A stretch of 48,481 nt of DNA from Bacillus sp. JCM 19058 (GTDB lineage: Bacteria > Bacillota > Bacilli > Bacillales_H > Bacillaceae_D). Of the stretch, positions 29,515-38,830 are shown one piece after another. Location of the stretch: the NCBI GenBank assembly GCA_001310555.1, contig BAXO01000040.1, positions 1-48,481 on the forward strand, written 5' to 3'. Numbering within the stretch: the first letter of the stretch is position 1; the number at the start of each line of letters is the position of its first letter. Under the pieces are notes generated by a model, which was not told the DNA's origin, did no database searches, and was given only the letters and a program-made list of their open reading frames with translations. A program made the position numbers and the translations under genes.

Positions 29515-30343
29515 ATGGACGTATCTTGTTTACAATACGGGTTGACGGATGAAGAACGCAGCATGTTTGATGAAAAGGGTTATTTTGTAGTGGAGAATGC
29601 GCTGTCGCCGGAGCATGTCGCGAGATTGACAGCAAAAGTTGATGGCATACACGAACAAAGACTGAAAGAGGGGTTTGAACCAGACAAAGGGATGTTTTTT
29701 TCCAAATTTCATTCCAGAAGATGACGCTTTCCTTGAACTGGTGGACTATGAGAAGGTTTTGCCGAAGGTCTGGGACATCCTGGGCTGGAACATTTATTTA
29801 TACCATGCTCATCTGATCGTAACGCCGCCAACGGGCTTGTCCGAAAGCAGCAAAACGTTCGGATGGCATCAGGACAGCGGACGTATCAACCGGGACATCG
29901 AGACAAGCCCGCGCCCGCGTATTTCACTGAAAGTCGCTTATTTCCTTTCCGATGTGTCAGAACCGGGAAGAGGCAACTTCTGGATTGTTCCCAACAGTCA
30001 TTTGAATGATAATTTGCAAATCCCTAAGGGGGAGGGACAGCCGGAAGGAGCGATTCCTGTATGTGTGAAACCGGGAACAGCCGTTTTCTTCGATCGTCGG
30101 TTGTGGCATGCGGCTAGTCCGAACTGGTCGGAAGTGACAAGGAAAGTTCTGTTCTACGGTTACGGCTACCGCTGGATTCGCACCAAGGATGAAATGACGG
30201 TGCAAAGCCTCTGGGAGAAATGTGATCCGATCCAGCGCCAACTGCTGGGTGACGGTGTCAATTGCAACGGTTATTACACACCAACGGACGAAGATGCACC
30301 ATTAAAAGTGTGGCTCCAGGAACATCGGCCCGAACTTGTTTGA
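29515..30343 (+). CDS. phytanoyl-CoA dioxygenase (PhyH) family oxygenase (one frameshift)
   Basis: Fe(II)/2-oxoglutarate-dependent dioxygenase of about 275 aa. The N-terminal LTDEERSMFDEKGYFVVENA is typical of the family. One T less in T7 (29695-29701) joins KGMFF to PNFIPEDDAF. Iron ligands are His and Asp of FGWHQDSG and a later His in RRLWHAASPN, with a downstream Arg (SEVTRK) for 2-oxoglutarate. The ATG at 29515 follows GGAGG. Members hydroxylate varied small molecules; paired with an AraC regulator this one may modify a sugar-like or natural-product substrate, which is speculative. Confidence 0.87.
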
Positions 30344-30429
30344 TAAACTTCGGCAATCTTGCGTGTTCATAAACTGAATGCTTAAACCATCGGCAACATT
30401 GACCGATTTAGCAATCCTAGGAAACTTGT

Positions 30430-30600
30430 CGCCTCTGCGGGCGTTGATCCAGAAGTTTACTCATCAAGACGATTCACAGCAAGTTCAAATCGCATCTCTA
30501 AGCGTGGTTCAAGGCAATTGCGACGTGCCTTGTTCATGGCTGTGAAATGTGGTCTAAGAGGGCCTCGCCTAACCATCGCTTTGCAGTAAATATAAAGTCC
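30430..30600 (+). pseudogene. IS110-family transposase C-terminal remnant
   Basis: One frame reads AGVDPEVYSSRRFTASSN then RISKRGSRQLRRALFMAVKC, the C-terminal (transposase_20-type) domain of IS110/IS1111 transposases. It then dissolves into stops. A second IS110 tail of a different lineage lies at 47006-47372. The rest of 30601-30900 has no identifiable content. Confidence 0.75.
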
Positions 30601-30927
30601 AAACGTCATCAGGATGATCGCTATATCAAAAAGAGTTATCCGGGACCCAAAACGTGCCATCTATTCATAAATGTAAACGTCAAAAATTGGATTAGACTAA
30701 ACGGGGGACTTCCTGAATACCTCGATTAAGCGTGAAAAGCCATCGTTGCCATAGCTTTCATCAATCGCCCGCTGAGCTATGGCCTTCGCGGCTTTTAATA
30801 CGCTTGTATCGATACCGATCTTCAGTGACATAGATAATGTGTTCCATTCCATTCATCTCGATGTGTCCGCACGCTACGCTTGGTTCGAAGAAGCTCGGAA
30901 ACAAGCACAGGTGCCTACCCTTCAGCA

Positions 30928-30961
30928 ATGGGTTCACGAATCCGTTCCCTCGTGAACCCAT
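30928..30961. repeat. perfect 12-bp inverted repeat
   Basis: ATGGGTTCACGA (30928-30939) pairs with TCGTGAACCCAT (30950-30961) around a 10-base loop, followed by TTATAAAAAT on the plus strand. It could be a weak intrinsic terminator or the end of a mobile element. No gene ends immediately before it. Confidence 0.55.
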
Positions 30962-31204
30962 TTATAAAAATGGAAGGCCTTGGGGCTTCTTTAACATGCG
31001 TACTCATGAAAACCACTTTCATTTTCAGGCAAATATTCAGTTTTTGCGCTCTTTCCCCCCTCGTTTAGACTCGAATCATCCCATTTAATCCGAGCTCCTA
31101 TCTTCATTGTACGCAAGCAATGTTGTGAACATATGGATGATTTGCGTAACTCATGGAATTATTGGGGAGGCGACTTCATCCTTTTTTTATTTTAAAATCT
31201 CCGT

Positions 31205-31740
31205 TCGGAAAGTTTTTTTTAAAACCTCACCTGATCTTCCATAAATAGAGAATGGGCACAATCATCAAACGTATATAGCTTCTTCTCTGGCACATCGATC
31301 AGCTTATAAAATCGTTTTGCCTATTGTAGTAGCTTATCTGGTAATCAAACTTGCCTTGAAAAATATAAACAGGGATGTCAAAGTGCGGAGCAAGTTCCGG
31401 TGTATCCACCTTTGCAATCATCTCGACCATACGGTCGTATGTCCTCTCGGGATGTTAAAGCGTTCCTTCAATGTGTATGCCCTGCAAGTAAACAACTCCT
31501 TCAACCTTGACGTTGTGTATTGTTATAACGCTTCAGTCCACCGCCGTATTTCGTTAAATAACGGCTCAGTATTCATCGATAAGATTGGTTTTTATAATAA
31601 GTTTCATCAAACGTCACGTTGCGGATTTCCCGTTCCGCTTTTTGATCCATTGCAGCCCAGATGCTTTTATCATCAGATACTGCGAAAAACTGGAGCCCCC
31701 ATGCAAGTAAAGTAAAACCGAATTGTCCAGGTCGTTTCCT
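31205..31740 (-). pseudogene. decayed alpha/beta hydrolase (proline-iminopeptidase-like)
   Basis: Reading the minus strand across frames gives PELAPHFDIPVYIFQGKFDY with the acid-type Asp, then KRFYKLIDVPEKKLYTFDDC and AHSLFMED with the catalytic His, the typical C-terminal end of alpha/beta hydrolases. Further upstream, fragments with a possible oxyanion-type HGG and RNVTFDETYYKNQSY remain among stops. Several frame changes and stops not tied to homopolymers make this a true pseudogene. Confidence 0.55.
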
Positions 31741-32049
31741 TCAAATGTTCATACCGTGTTGATGCACGTCTATCTCAATGTATGCTTTACGATGAAACTG
31801 ATCGTTATCTTTCATCCATTTATTAGCCCCTTAATCATTCGTTTGCCTATGTATACGATCCGAGCACACGGTAGGTTTCGCAAACCGCTCAAGCTAGGTC
31901 ACGTCACTGCTGCCGTATAACTTAGTATTTGCTTTCAGATAATAACAGGGCAAATCCATTGACAACTGCCATGAGCATCGTCATAATATACACAGTTTAT
32001 TTACTTAATTTATTATTCTCATCTATTTACTAAGGTAAAGGAGGCCATC
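31741..32049. other. gene-free interval upstream of the AbgT gene
   Basis: AT-rich region that should hold the promoter of the AbgT/OsmC unit. I see no second gene and no convincing operator. Confidence 0.4.
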
Positions 32050-33596
32050 ATGAATCAGGCGAACAGATCGAAAACGATTCGTGCTTTGAATTACATCGAA
32101 GAAAAAGGCAACATGATGCCGCATCCTGTAACGCTATTCATTATTTTTACGTTCATCGTTATTGTACTATCTCATATGCTCTATCTTGCAGGGACGAGTG
32201 TAACGTTCGAAGGCGTCAACGATGAAACGATGGAAACGGAAATGCTGACTGTTGAAGCCGTAAGCTTGCTCCATCCAGAAGGCATTGCGTATATGTTTTC
32301 AAATGTCGTCTCCAACTTTACGTCATTTGTAGCGCTCGGTCCTGTTCTTGTTGCAATGCTAGGGGTCGGCGTTGCGGAAAGAAGCGGTTATATTAGCGCT
32401 ATTATAACGAATACTGTAACGCGGGCGCCGCGAAAATTTGTTACGCCGATCGTGGTGCTTATGGGGGTATTATCAAACGTCGCCGCTTCCGTCGGCTATG
32501 TCGTACTCGTGCCTTTGGGCGCAATTATATTTTTGGGGTTTAAACGTCACCCGCTTGCAGGGTTATCGGCAGCGTTTGCTGGAGTGGCCGGCGGCTATTC
32601 CGCCAACTTATTCCTCGGTACGAATGATCCGATATTAAGCGGAATTTCAACAGAGGCTGCCCATATTTTAGATGCCAGTTACATCGTTAACCCAACGGAC
32701 AATTGGTTTTTCATGTTTGTCTCAACGATTCTGGTCGTCATAATCGGTACGCTGATTACGGATAAACTGATTGAACCGAAGTTGGGGCAATATGTTCCGG
32801 ATGAATCGGCCGACCCGGTTGAAGCGCAAAATACTATCTCTGACATTGAAAAGAAAGGTTTGCGGTGGGCAAATACCTCGATCCTGTTAACAGCTGTCGC
32901 AATTGCAATGCTTGTCATCCCTGAAAACGCACCGTTACGCGGGGCAGATGGCGGGATCATGGTATCACCATTTATGAGCAGCATTATCTTTCTTATGATG
33001 TTGATATTCTTAGTACCTGGTATCGTCTATGGCCTGATAACGAAATCGATCAAAAGTGACAAAGATGTCGCAAACCTAATGACATCCTCTCTGGAAACGA
33101 TGGCCGGGTTTATCGTATTGATATTCTTTGCCGCCCAGTTCGTCGCATTTTTTAACTATACGAATTTAGGGACCATACTCGCTGTTAACGGTGCAGAAGT
33201 ATTGGAAGCAGTACAACTTAGCGGGGCGCCTTTGCTCGTCGCGCTCATCCTGATTACAGCAGTGATCAATATATTCATTGCCGCCGATTCTGCGAAGTGG
33301 GCAATAATGCGCCGGTGTTCGTGCCAATGTTTATGCAAATGGGCATATCTCCTGAAGTCACACAAGTCGCTTATCGTATCGGCGACTCAGCGACCAACAT
33401 CATCTCACCGCTCATGCCATTCTTCCCATTGGTGGTTGCATTTGCACAACGGTACGGAAAAGAGAATGGCGTTGGAACAGTCCTATCACTCATGTTGCCA
33501 TACTCGATTGTTATCCTCGTTTGCTGGACGATATTCTTCGTCATATGGTATTTATTCGGAATCCCAATTGGCCCTGGAACAAATCTTAACTACTAA
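32050..33596 (+). CDS. AbgT-family transporter (one frameshift)
   Basis: Membrane protein of about 515 aa of the AbgT family, which includes the p-aminobenzoyl-glutamate importer AbgT and the drug efflux protein MtrF. Landmarks are IEEKGNMMPHPVTLFIIF, VLMGVLSNVAASVGYVVLVP, GYSANLFLGTNDPILSG and, near the end, YRIGDSATNIISPLMPFFPL. The frame shifts near 33309, where ATGCGCCG should probably read ATGGCGCCG, giving SAKWAIMAPVFVPMFMQMG. AAGGAGG precedes the ATG at 32050. Import of a peptide-like aminobenzoyl compound or export of antimetabolites are both known in the family, so direction and cargo remain open. Confidence 0.9.
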
Positions 33597-33609
33597 AGGA
33601 GGTATTTAG

Positions 33610-34023
33610 ATGAAAGTTAAAACAACATGGACGAGCGGCCGTGCATTTACAGCGGTCGGCGACTCCGGCTACGATATTAATATGGACGCGACAGAAGCCT
33701 ATGGCGGGTTGGGCCGAGGTGCGACACCGACGGAAATGCTGCTTGCTTCTCTTGCCGGCTGTATCGGCATCGACGTCACGATGATTTTAAGACCGCATTT
33801 AGATAAAATTGAGAGGCTGGAAATCGAAACAGACGGCACAAGAAAAGAAGAGGCGCCGAAAGGATTTACAAATATAGTCGTGACATTTGCCGTCGACGGG
33901 GATATTGACAGTAAGAAAGTGTGGCGTGCCATCAACCTCGGTGAGGAGAAATACTGCTCCGTATCCGATTCACTAAGCGCGAACATCTCATTTCGGCTGC
34001 TGCTGAACGGTGAAGAACAGTAA
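33610..34023 (+). CDS. OsmC-family protein
   Basis: Intact 137-aa OsmC/Ohr-fold protein. The two Cys expected for thiol-dependent peroxide reduction are present, in LLASLAGCIGIDV and EEKYCSVSDSL. The ATPTEMLLASLAGC region is typical of YhfA-like OsmC proteins rather than Ohr. It starts 13 bases after the AbgT stop with AAGGAGG before the ATG, so the two genes are co-transcribed. A link between AbgT transport and thiol or peroxide chemistry is not obvious. Confidence 0.92.
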   Translation: MKVKTTWTSGRAFTAVGDSGYDINMDATEAYGGLGRGATPTEMLLASLAGCIGIDVTMILRPHLDKIERLEIETDGTRKEEAPKGFTNIVVTFAVDGDIDSKKVWRAINLGEEKYCSVSDSLSANISFRLLLNGEEQ

Positions 34024-34102
34024 TGTGTCAGCCGCCCGTCACCCGTGAGATAGGTTAAATCAATGACTTCCATTTCCCAGCCTTTTGTAGAAATCCTTAC
34101 AA

Positions 34103-34388
34103 AAATTAGATACTGCATCGCTATTTTGCGTGACAATCAATTAGCAACCATTAAATCCTATTATCCAGCACTCCCAAAAGATAAAACGAATGACATTATT
34201 AAAGTGGATAGTGGTTTATTTACTATGCAATTGATGCTGACAGCAAGAGCCTATGGGTATGATACCAATCGAGTAGGTGGTTTTGAAGTAGATCTGTTAG
34301 CAGAAGCGTTTGACTTAGATTCCGAACGATATACACCCGTTGTAGTATTAGCACTTGGAAAGGCTGAAGAAAATCCTCTAAAAGAAAA
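34103..34388 (+). pseudogene. nitroreductase-family protein, C-terminal fragment
   Basis: The sequence KDKTNDIIKVDSGLFTMQLM then LTARAYGYDTNRVGGFEVDL and YTPVVVLALGKAEENPL is the C-terminal third of an FMN nitroreductase, including the AYGYD...GGF segment near the flavin. The N-terminal two thirds are missing; the upstream codons do not belong to the family. Downstream the frame runs straight into a terminator stem that points to the opposite strand, which marks a rearrangement junction at both ends. Confidence 0.75.
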
Positions 34389-34424
34389 AGCTCATAAACG
34401 TTGTTGCACCAACGTTTATGAGCT
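34381..34424 (-). terminator. minus-strand intrinsic terminator
   Basis: AGCTCATAAACGTTG (34389-34403) pairs perfectly over 15 bases with CAACGTTTATGAGCT (34410-34424). On the minus strand the stem is followed by TTTTTCTTTT. It terminates transcription coming from the methyltransferase gene to its right. Confidence 0.85.
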
Positions 34425-34567
34425 AGTCTGGTTACTTTTATCTCGACCTATCGTAACCCTATAATACCAGTGGCCGGGGTCGAACGTTGCCCCCCTCCCT
34501 GGTGTAACAACCTTCCCATAAGCGCTTGTATCAAATTTGCACCAACAAAATTCAGCTTCTATATGGG

Positions 34568-35508
34568 TTATTGTAGGAAACCGCACATCATATACAATGT
34601 AAATGGCTTAATGAAGTTTGACCATTTAAAATGACTAACATTTTTAAAATTACTTCTAGAAAACCCGTGTGTTTTCATCGTTCCCTGTAAATAATCAAGC
34701 GTGGGACGCCCCCAAATAATAGAAGCTATTGTTACCAAATTTAAAAGTTCCCCATCTGCATAAGGTGTAATTAATTCTCGAATACGATTATCAAATTCTT
34801 CAGCAGCATTACTTGTCATACGATTACATAGAATCCATTCCTAGAATGAATTGATTCTATGTAATCGTCAATGGTTTGTGTAAAAGGGATTGGTGCTGTC
34901 TTATGAGATCCTTCAACCTTAAATAATTCTCTTGCTTTTAATTCATCGATAAGGTTGTAAGGTTTAAAGCCACAGTTTGTTGAAAAACTCCTTATTAGAT
35001 CTAATTCACTCTTGCCCCAAGGCGTGATTCCATTTCCTACACTTACAATGACAAACTTACCTGTAGGGGTAAGAGCCGCTTTCATTATTGGCATGAGCTT
35101 TTCCCAATCCATCCAATGGAGACTGTTACCAGCTGTAATAAGCTCATAGGGTGGATTCAATGGTGCTTCCTCCGCCTTACTACAAATCCACCTTAGATTG
35201 GGGTGATTTCCATTTTCAAGTGTTTTTCCCTTTTTAATCATTGGAAGGGAAAAGTCTATGGCATCTACTCTATCAACCTTATCAACCAATTCCCGTGCAA
35301 TCTCTCCACGCCCACAACCAATATCAAGAACTACTAGCGGTGAAGACTGATTAATAAGCCCCAAAAGTGTGGTGAAGACTTCTGTTGGGAATGAACCGCG
35401 ATCCTGATAAGCTTGAACTACGCTTTTATCTTGAAACTGTTTGGCAAATTTCTCACCAAGGTATACCGGCTTTGGCTTACGGTCTCGTTTCACAGATTTA
35501 CCTCCCAT
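34568..35508 (-). CDS. class I SAM-dependent methyltransferase (one frameshift)
   Basis: Methyltransferase with SAM motif VVLDIGCGRGEIARELV, second acidic strand RVDAIDFS, and YELITAGNSLHWMDWEKLMP, typical of the methyltransferase_11/UbiE-like group. The protein is about 312 aa by this frame. Near 34835 a one-base change joins IESIHSRNGF to RMTSNAAEEFDNRIRELI. The last 30 codons after IIWGRP may be read-through past an eroded end. The function is unknown; an intact N-terminal half and own terminator suggest it is expressed. Confidence 0.82.
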
Positions 35509-35557
35509 ATATTTTCAAAGTCATTTACTTTTTAAATCTATGAAAAAGAAACAATAT

Positions 35558-36232
35558 TCAATCCTTCTTAACTAGGGCTTGCTGAACTGTCTTTAGGTTG
35601 CAAAATTGAATACCATGCGTCGAAATAGAGAATTGAAAAACAGGAAAAAAAGGAAGGCGGAGCCTGCGCTCCAGATTCATCACCAGCAATTGCAGGTAGA
35701 TGACTGATTCACTGGACTCTACAAGTTTAGCTCGAATAAGTCCAAGTCCATATTTGCGTTTGCCTCCACCAAACTTTCCTTCAATTCCATTTCTATCGGC
35801 AGCATCTTGTCTCGCCATTTGCTTTTGGTCACTTCGGTAACCGGCTTTGGGTGGACGTCCTAGTGCTGGGCCCAACCGCTTACGAAAATGCGTCATCATC
35901 GAGGGGTGAAAAGGAGCTTTATGCTCAAAGCCAGATCGGCCTATGAAATATTGCATGTACGGGTTCTCCTTGATCGTCTCTACGGTTTCACGATTCGTCA
36001 GTTTCATACGCGCCTGAATGATCAATGCGCCTAATCCCATACGGACACTAAGGGCTTCTTGACCACGATGAGTATCGATAAAGCTTTCGCCATAGGCTTT
36101 CTCAGCGTGCGCTCACGGAATCATTTTGGCCAGTCGAACCCAACGATTATCTTCATTCAACTTGCCGCCAAATGGTAGAAAAAAATCACCAGGCATGATT
36201 ATTTGATCTTGATGTTGCGAAGTTGGTTTTGC
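35558..36232 (-). pseudogene. IS5-type (DUF772) transposase with internal deletion
   Basis: The minus strand starts MAKPTSQHQDQIIMPGDFFL, meets an in-frame TGA, and continues VRMGLGALIIQARMKLTNRE and NPYMQYFIGRSGFEHKAPFH, the DUF772 N-terminal domain of IS5-like transposases. Directly after KRLGP the sequence jumps to RNGIEGKFGGGKRKYGLG and the C-terminal end, so the catalytic centre is deleted. The protein would be about 225 aa against 450 or more for the family. Confidence 0.82.
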
Positions 36233-36367
36233 CATGATTTCATTCACTCCATGTGCAAAGATTTTGAGCCGTTTTTCAAGATTTCCTTGCATATGATTTC
36301 GACAAAATCATGGAAAAAACCTGCTATTTCAGCGTTTTTAAGCCGAAAAATATCGTTCAGCAAGCCC
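35575..36367. mobile_element. internally deleted IS5-type insertion sequence
   Basis: Bounded by 13-base perfect inverted repeats GGGCTTGCTGAAC (35575-35587) and GTTCAGCAAGCCC (36355-36367). The 793-base element encloses the N- and C-terminal parts of a transposase without the middle. Both ends being present, it could be mobilised by a full-length relative. I see no obvious target duplication. Confidence 0.75.
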
Positions 36368-36479
36368 TCATTTAAGGCTTGCCAGAAAAGCTGTGTTACT
36401 GTTAATGGCAAATTGTTTACCCGCCTCCGGCAATCGTCTGGTCATGTTGCCGGAAGCCGCAGTCGCGATTCCTCTCTAT

Positions 36480-36660
36480 TGTAGATTCGATTTATTTCCA
36501 CATACTTTGTCCCTCCCACATCGATAAGCTGTAAAGAAGCGGAATTTCCCTCTCTGAGAATATCCTCTACAGCCAGCTTTCCTGCTTCTTTATCTCAGAT
36601 ACCATGCGATTCTAATTTCACGATAATCCCCTCAGGCAGGCATCTATCCAATATTGTTCG
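36480..36660 (-). pseudogene. unrecognised coding remnant
   Basis: The minus strand reads YNIN-like start RIYN preceded in order by EGIIVKLESHGI, a stop, DKEAGKLAVEDILREGNSA and SLQLIDVGGTKYVEINRIYN. Composition and codon pattern look coding, with one in-frame TGA. I do not recognise the family. The remnant lies between the deleted IS and the old-yellow-enzyme gene. Confidence 0.25.
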
Positions 36661-36670
36661 CTACTTCAAG

Positions 36671-37793
36671 CTATACAAGTTTTTTTAATGTCTCGACCGT
36701 AAAAGGAATAAGCTCATCCGTCCGGCCATCGCGGATTTTGTCTGCCCAAGCCGGATCCGCCAAAAGGGCACGGCCTACCGCTACCAAATCGAACTCTTCT
36801 TGTTCGAGTCTCTCAAGCAGGCCATCCAGGTTTTTGGCATTCTGGGCTCCCTTGAATTCTACAAAGAAGGTCATGAAATCGCCTCAAGACCAACTGACCC
36901 GACCGTAATGACCGGCTTGCCTGTCAGCTTCTTGGTCCAGCCGGCAAGATTAAGTTTGGATTCCGCGAACTCCGGCTCCCAGAATCGGCGGGTGGAACAG
37001 TGGAACATATCCACTCCCGCATCGACTAGAGGCTCCAACCATTGAGTCAGCTCGTCGGGGGTTTCCGCCAGTTTGACTGTGTAATCGGATGCTTTCCATT
37101 GGGAGTAACGAAAAACAATGGGGAAGTCCGGTCCGACGGCACGGCGGCAGGCCTCAATGATCTCTACCGCAAAGCGGGTACGGGCAACCAGATCACCGCC
37201 GTAGCGGTCTGTACGCTTATTGGTTTTGCTCCAAAAGAACTGATCGATTAAGTAGCCATGGGCACCATGGAGTTCAATGCCATCGAAACCGATTCTTTTG
37301 GCATCCGCTGCTGCCTGGGCATAAGCTTCAATGACGGCTTGGATCTTCCGCTCGGTCATCGGTTCGGCGACTTGGGCTCCATCCGCAGTCAGTCCCGAAG
37401 GACCTATAGGCAGGGCTTCCGGATGGGGATGATCGCCAATTTTCCTGACGGTTCCCACATGCCACAACTGGGGAATGATCAGTCCTCCGGCTTCATGAAC
37501 TTCAGCGGCGACCCGACTCCAGCCTTCCAGAGCATCATCGCCATGGAAGTTCGGCACGTTCGGGTCTCCTGTCGCTGCAGGTTGGTTGATTACCGTGCCT
37601 TCGGTAATAATCAGTCCTACACCCTGTTCTGCCCTGCGCCGGTAATAAGCGGCGACATCCGGTCCGGGAATCCTCCGGGTGAAAAACTGCGAGTCATGGG
37701 GGCCATGACTATGCGGTTAGGCAAGGTCAAGCTACCGAGATGGAAAGGTTTAAACAAAGGCTGAACCGTTTGTAACGCTTGCTGCTTATCCAT
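36671..37793 (-). CDS. old yellow enzyme family ene-reductase (two frameshifts)
   Basis: FMN-dependent NADH:flavin oxidoreductase of about 375 aa that reduces activated C=C bonds. Family landmarks: FKPFHLGSLTLPNRIVMAPM at the N-terminus, LIIPQLWHVG, FDGIELHGAHGYLIDQFFW with the substrate-binding His pair, TDRYGG and, near the end, FDLVAVGRALLADP for the flavin phosphate. Frame breaks lie near 37663 (one base missing, giving GPDVAAYYRRRAEQG) and near 36873 (one G missing, joining VGLE to GDFMTFFVEF). The ATG at 37793 follows GAGGTG. It lies behind a MerR regulator on the same strand, the probable controller; electrophilic stress or enone detoxification would fit. Confidence 0.9.
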
Positions 37794-37967
37794 AAAACGC
37801 ACCTCACTAAATTATTTAAAAAGAATGGGTGATGCTGTGCTAGCGAAACTAGTTAGACTATACCGATGTGCTGCCGCCTCATACGGCGGCCTAATCTGTC
37901 CATACAATTAATGTCTTTTCTTGGAGGAGGTCCTGTTCTCAGACCTTTGTCGTACTCTCTACAAAGT

Positions 37968-38390
37968 TTACTGCTCCTTATTCCTCCAGGACAAGTCTTG
38001 CCGACCGACAGCCCGTTTTCGCTCCTGGGTATGACGCTCGATTTCTTGCCAGGACAGGATGCGGTCCTTGATTTCCGCTTCCGTTTTTCTCAAAACTTCT
38101 ATTTGATGGCGGACCTCTTTATATTTTTCTTCATAGAAGTCGAGCGCTTTCCGCGTACAAAGATACTCGTGGCCTTTATCCAGCAAACAATTAATAAACT
38201 TGGCCATCTCTTCGGTTGTAATGCCGAGGCTTAAGTAAAACTGAATGGTTCGTGTCAGCTCGACATCAGTTTTCGTATATTCGCGGTAACCGTTGGGTAA
38301 CCTTTTGGGATTCAACAGCCCTTTATCTTCGTAATATCGCAGAGACCGCAGGCTTACTCCAGTTTTGTGTGACAGTTCGCTAATGTGAAC
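37968..38390 (-). CDS. MerR-family regulator
   Basis: Regulator of about 140 aa with the N-terminal MerR helix-turn-helix HISELSHKTGVSLRSLRYYE then NGYREYTKTDVELT, and a long C-terminal dimerisation helix (EEKYKEVRHQIEVLRKTEAE). There are no conserved Cys for metal sensing. The frame upstream reaches TGA with no ATG, GTG or TTG; the codon at the expected start, seven bases after AAGGAGG, is GTT (38388-38390). Either the start codon is miscalled or an unusual start is used. It precedes the old-yellow-enzyme gene on the same strand. Confidence 0.85.
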   Translation of the reverse strand, partial: VHISELSHKTGVSLRSLRYYEDKGLLNPKRLPNGYREYTKTDVELTRTIQFYLSLGITTEEMAKFINCLLDKGHEYLCTRKALDFYEEKYKEVRHQIEVLRKTEAEIKDRILSWQEIERHTQERKRAVGRQDLSWRNKEQ

Positions 38391-38426
38391 GGGAAACTCC
38401 TCCTTTCAAGTCAGGGGCTTACTGTT

Positions 38427-38457
38427 ACTGTAAACCATACCACCATGTGAAGGTCAA
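38427..38457 (-). promoter_or_regulatory. MerR-type promoter with 19-bp spacer
   Basis: On the minus strand TTGACC (38452-38457) and TACAGT (38427-38432) are separated by 19 bases, the overlong spacing that MerR-family activators correct by twisting DNA. It lies 37 bases upstream of the MerR reading frame, so autoregulated transcription of the MerR/old-yellow-enzyme pair is likely. Confidence 0.7.
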
Positions 38458-38580
38458 GAACTTCATCTAAAAGCTTGCTGGAATCTGTAATGACCAATGT
38501 TCGTTATCGCAAGGAGAAGCGGGCGAAAGTACACTTTGACTTAAAAACTCAAACAGCGGGTGCTAAATAATGCTTGATTG

Positions 38581-38619
38581 CCGAAGATTTCCCTTATCGT
38601 AGGAAAGCTCGGCTTTTTT
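38581..38619 (+). terminator. intrinsic terminator-like hairpin
   Basis: CCGAAGATTTCC (38581-38592) pairs imperfectly with GGAAAGCTCGG (38602-38612) and is followed by six T. No plus-strand gene precedes it, so its role is unclear. The interval 38391-38790 otherwise holds only the MerR promoter. Confidence 0.5.
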
Positions 38620-38792
38620 CATGTCGAACATACTAAAAGTTATCTATTTGCTTACTTAACATTTTAGAATTGTGTTAGATTCACTATAATATTAAACAAC
38701 CCACCTGAGTAAATCCTCGGTTCACAAATTTGAATCCTTTTTCTTCAGAATTTTAGTGAAAGGAAAGTGGCTATATAACCTTATTCATAAAG

Positions 38793-38829
38793 GCTAAAAA
38801 AAGGTCGCGCAAATGAGCGCGACCTTTTT
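38793..38829. terminator. bidirectional terminator after the hypothetical gene
   Basis: AAGGTCGCGC (38801-38810) pairs with GCGCGACCTT (38817-38826) around AAATGA, with a run of A before and T after, so it works on both strands. It begins two bases past the stop of the minus-strand hypothetical gene at 38831. Confidence 0.85.
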
Positions 38830-38830
38830 G

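Noticed and set aside
34465..34500. tRNA-end-like string (GGCCGGGGTCGAAC)
   Set aside because: The acceptor stem and CCA do not line up with the T-arm and no anticodon arm is present.
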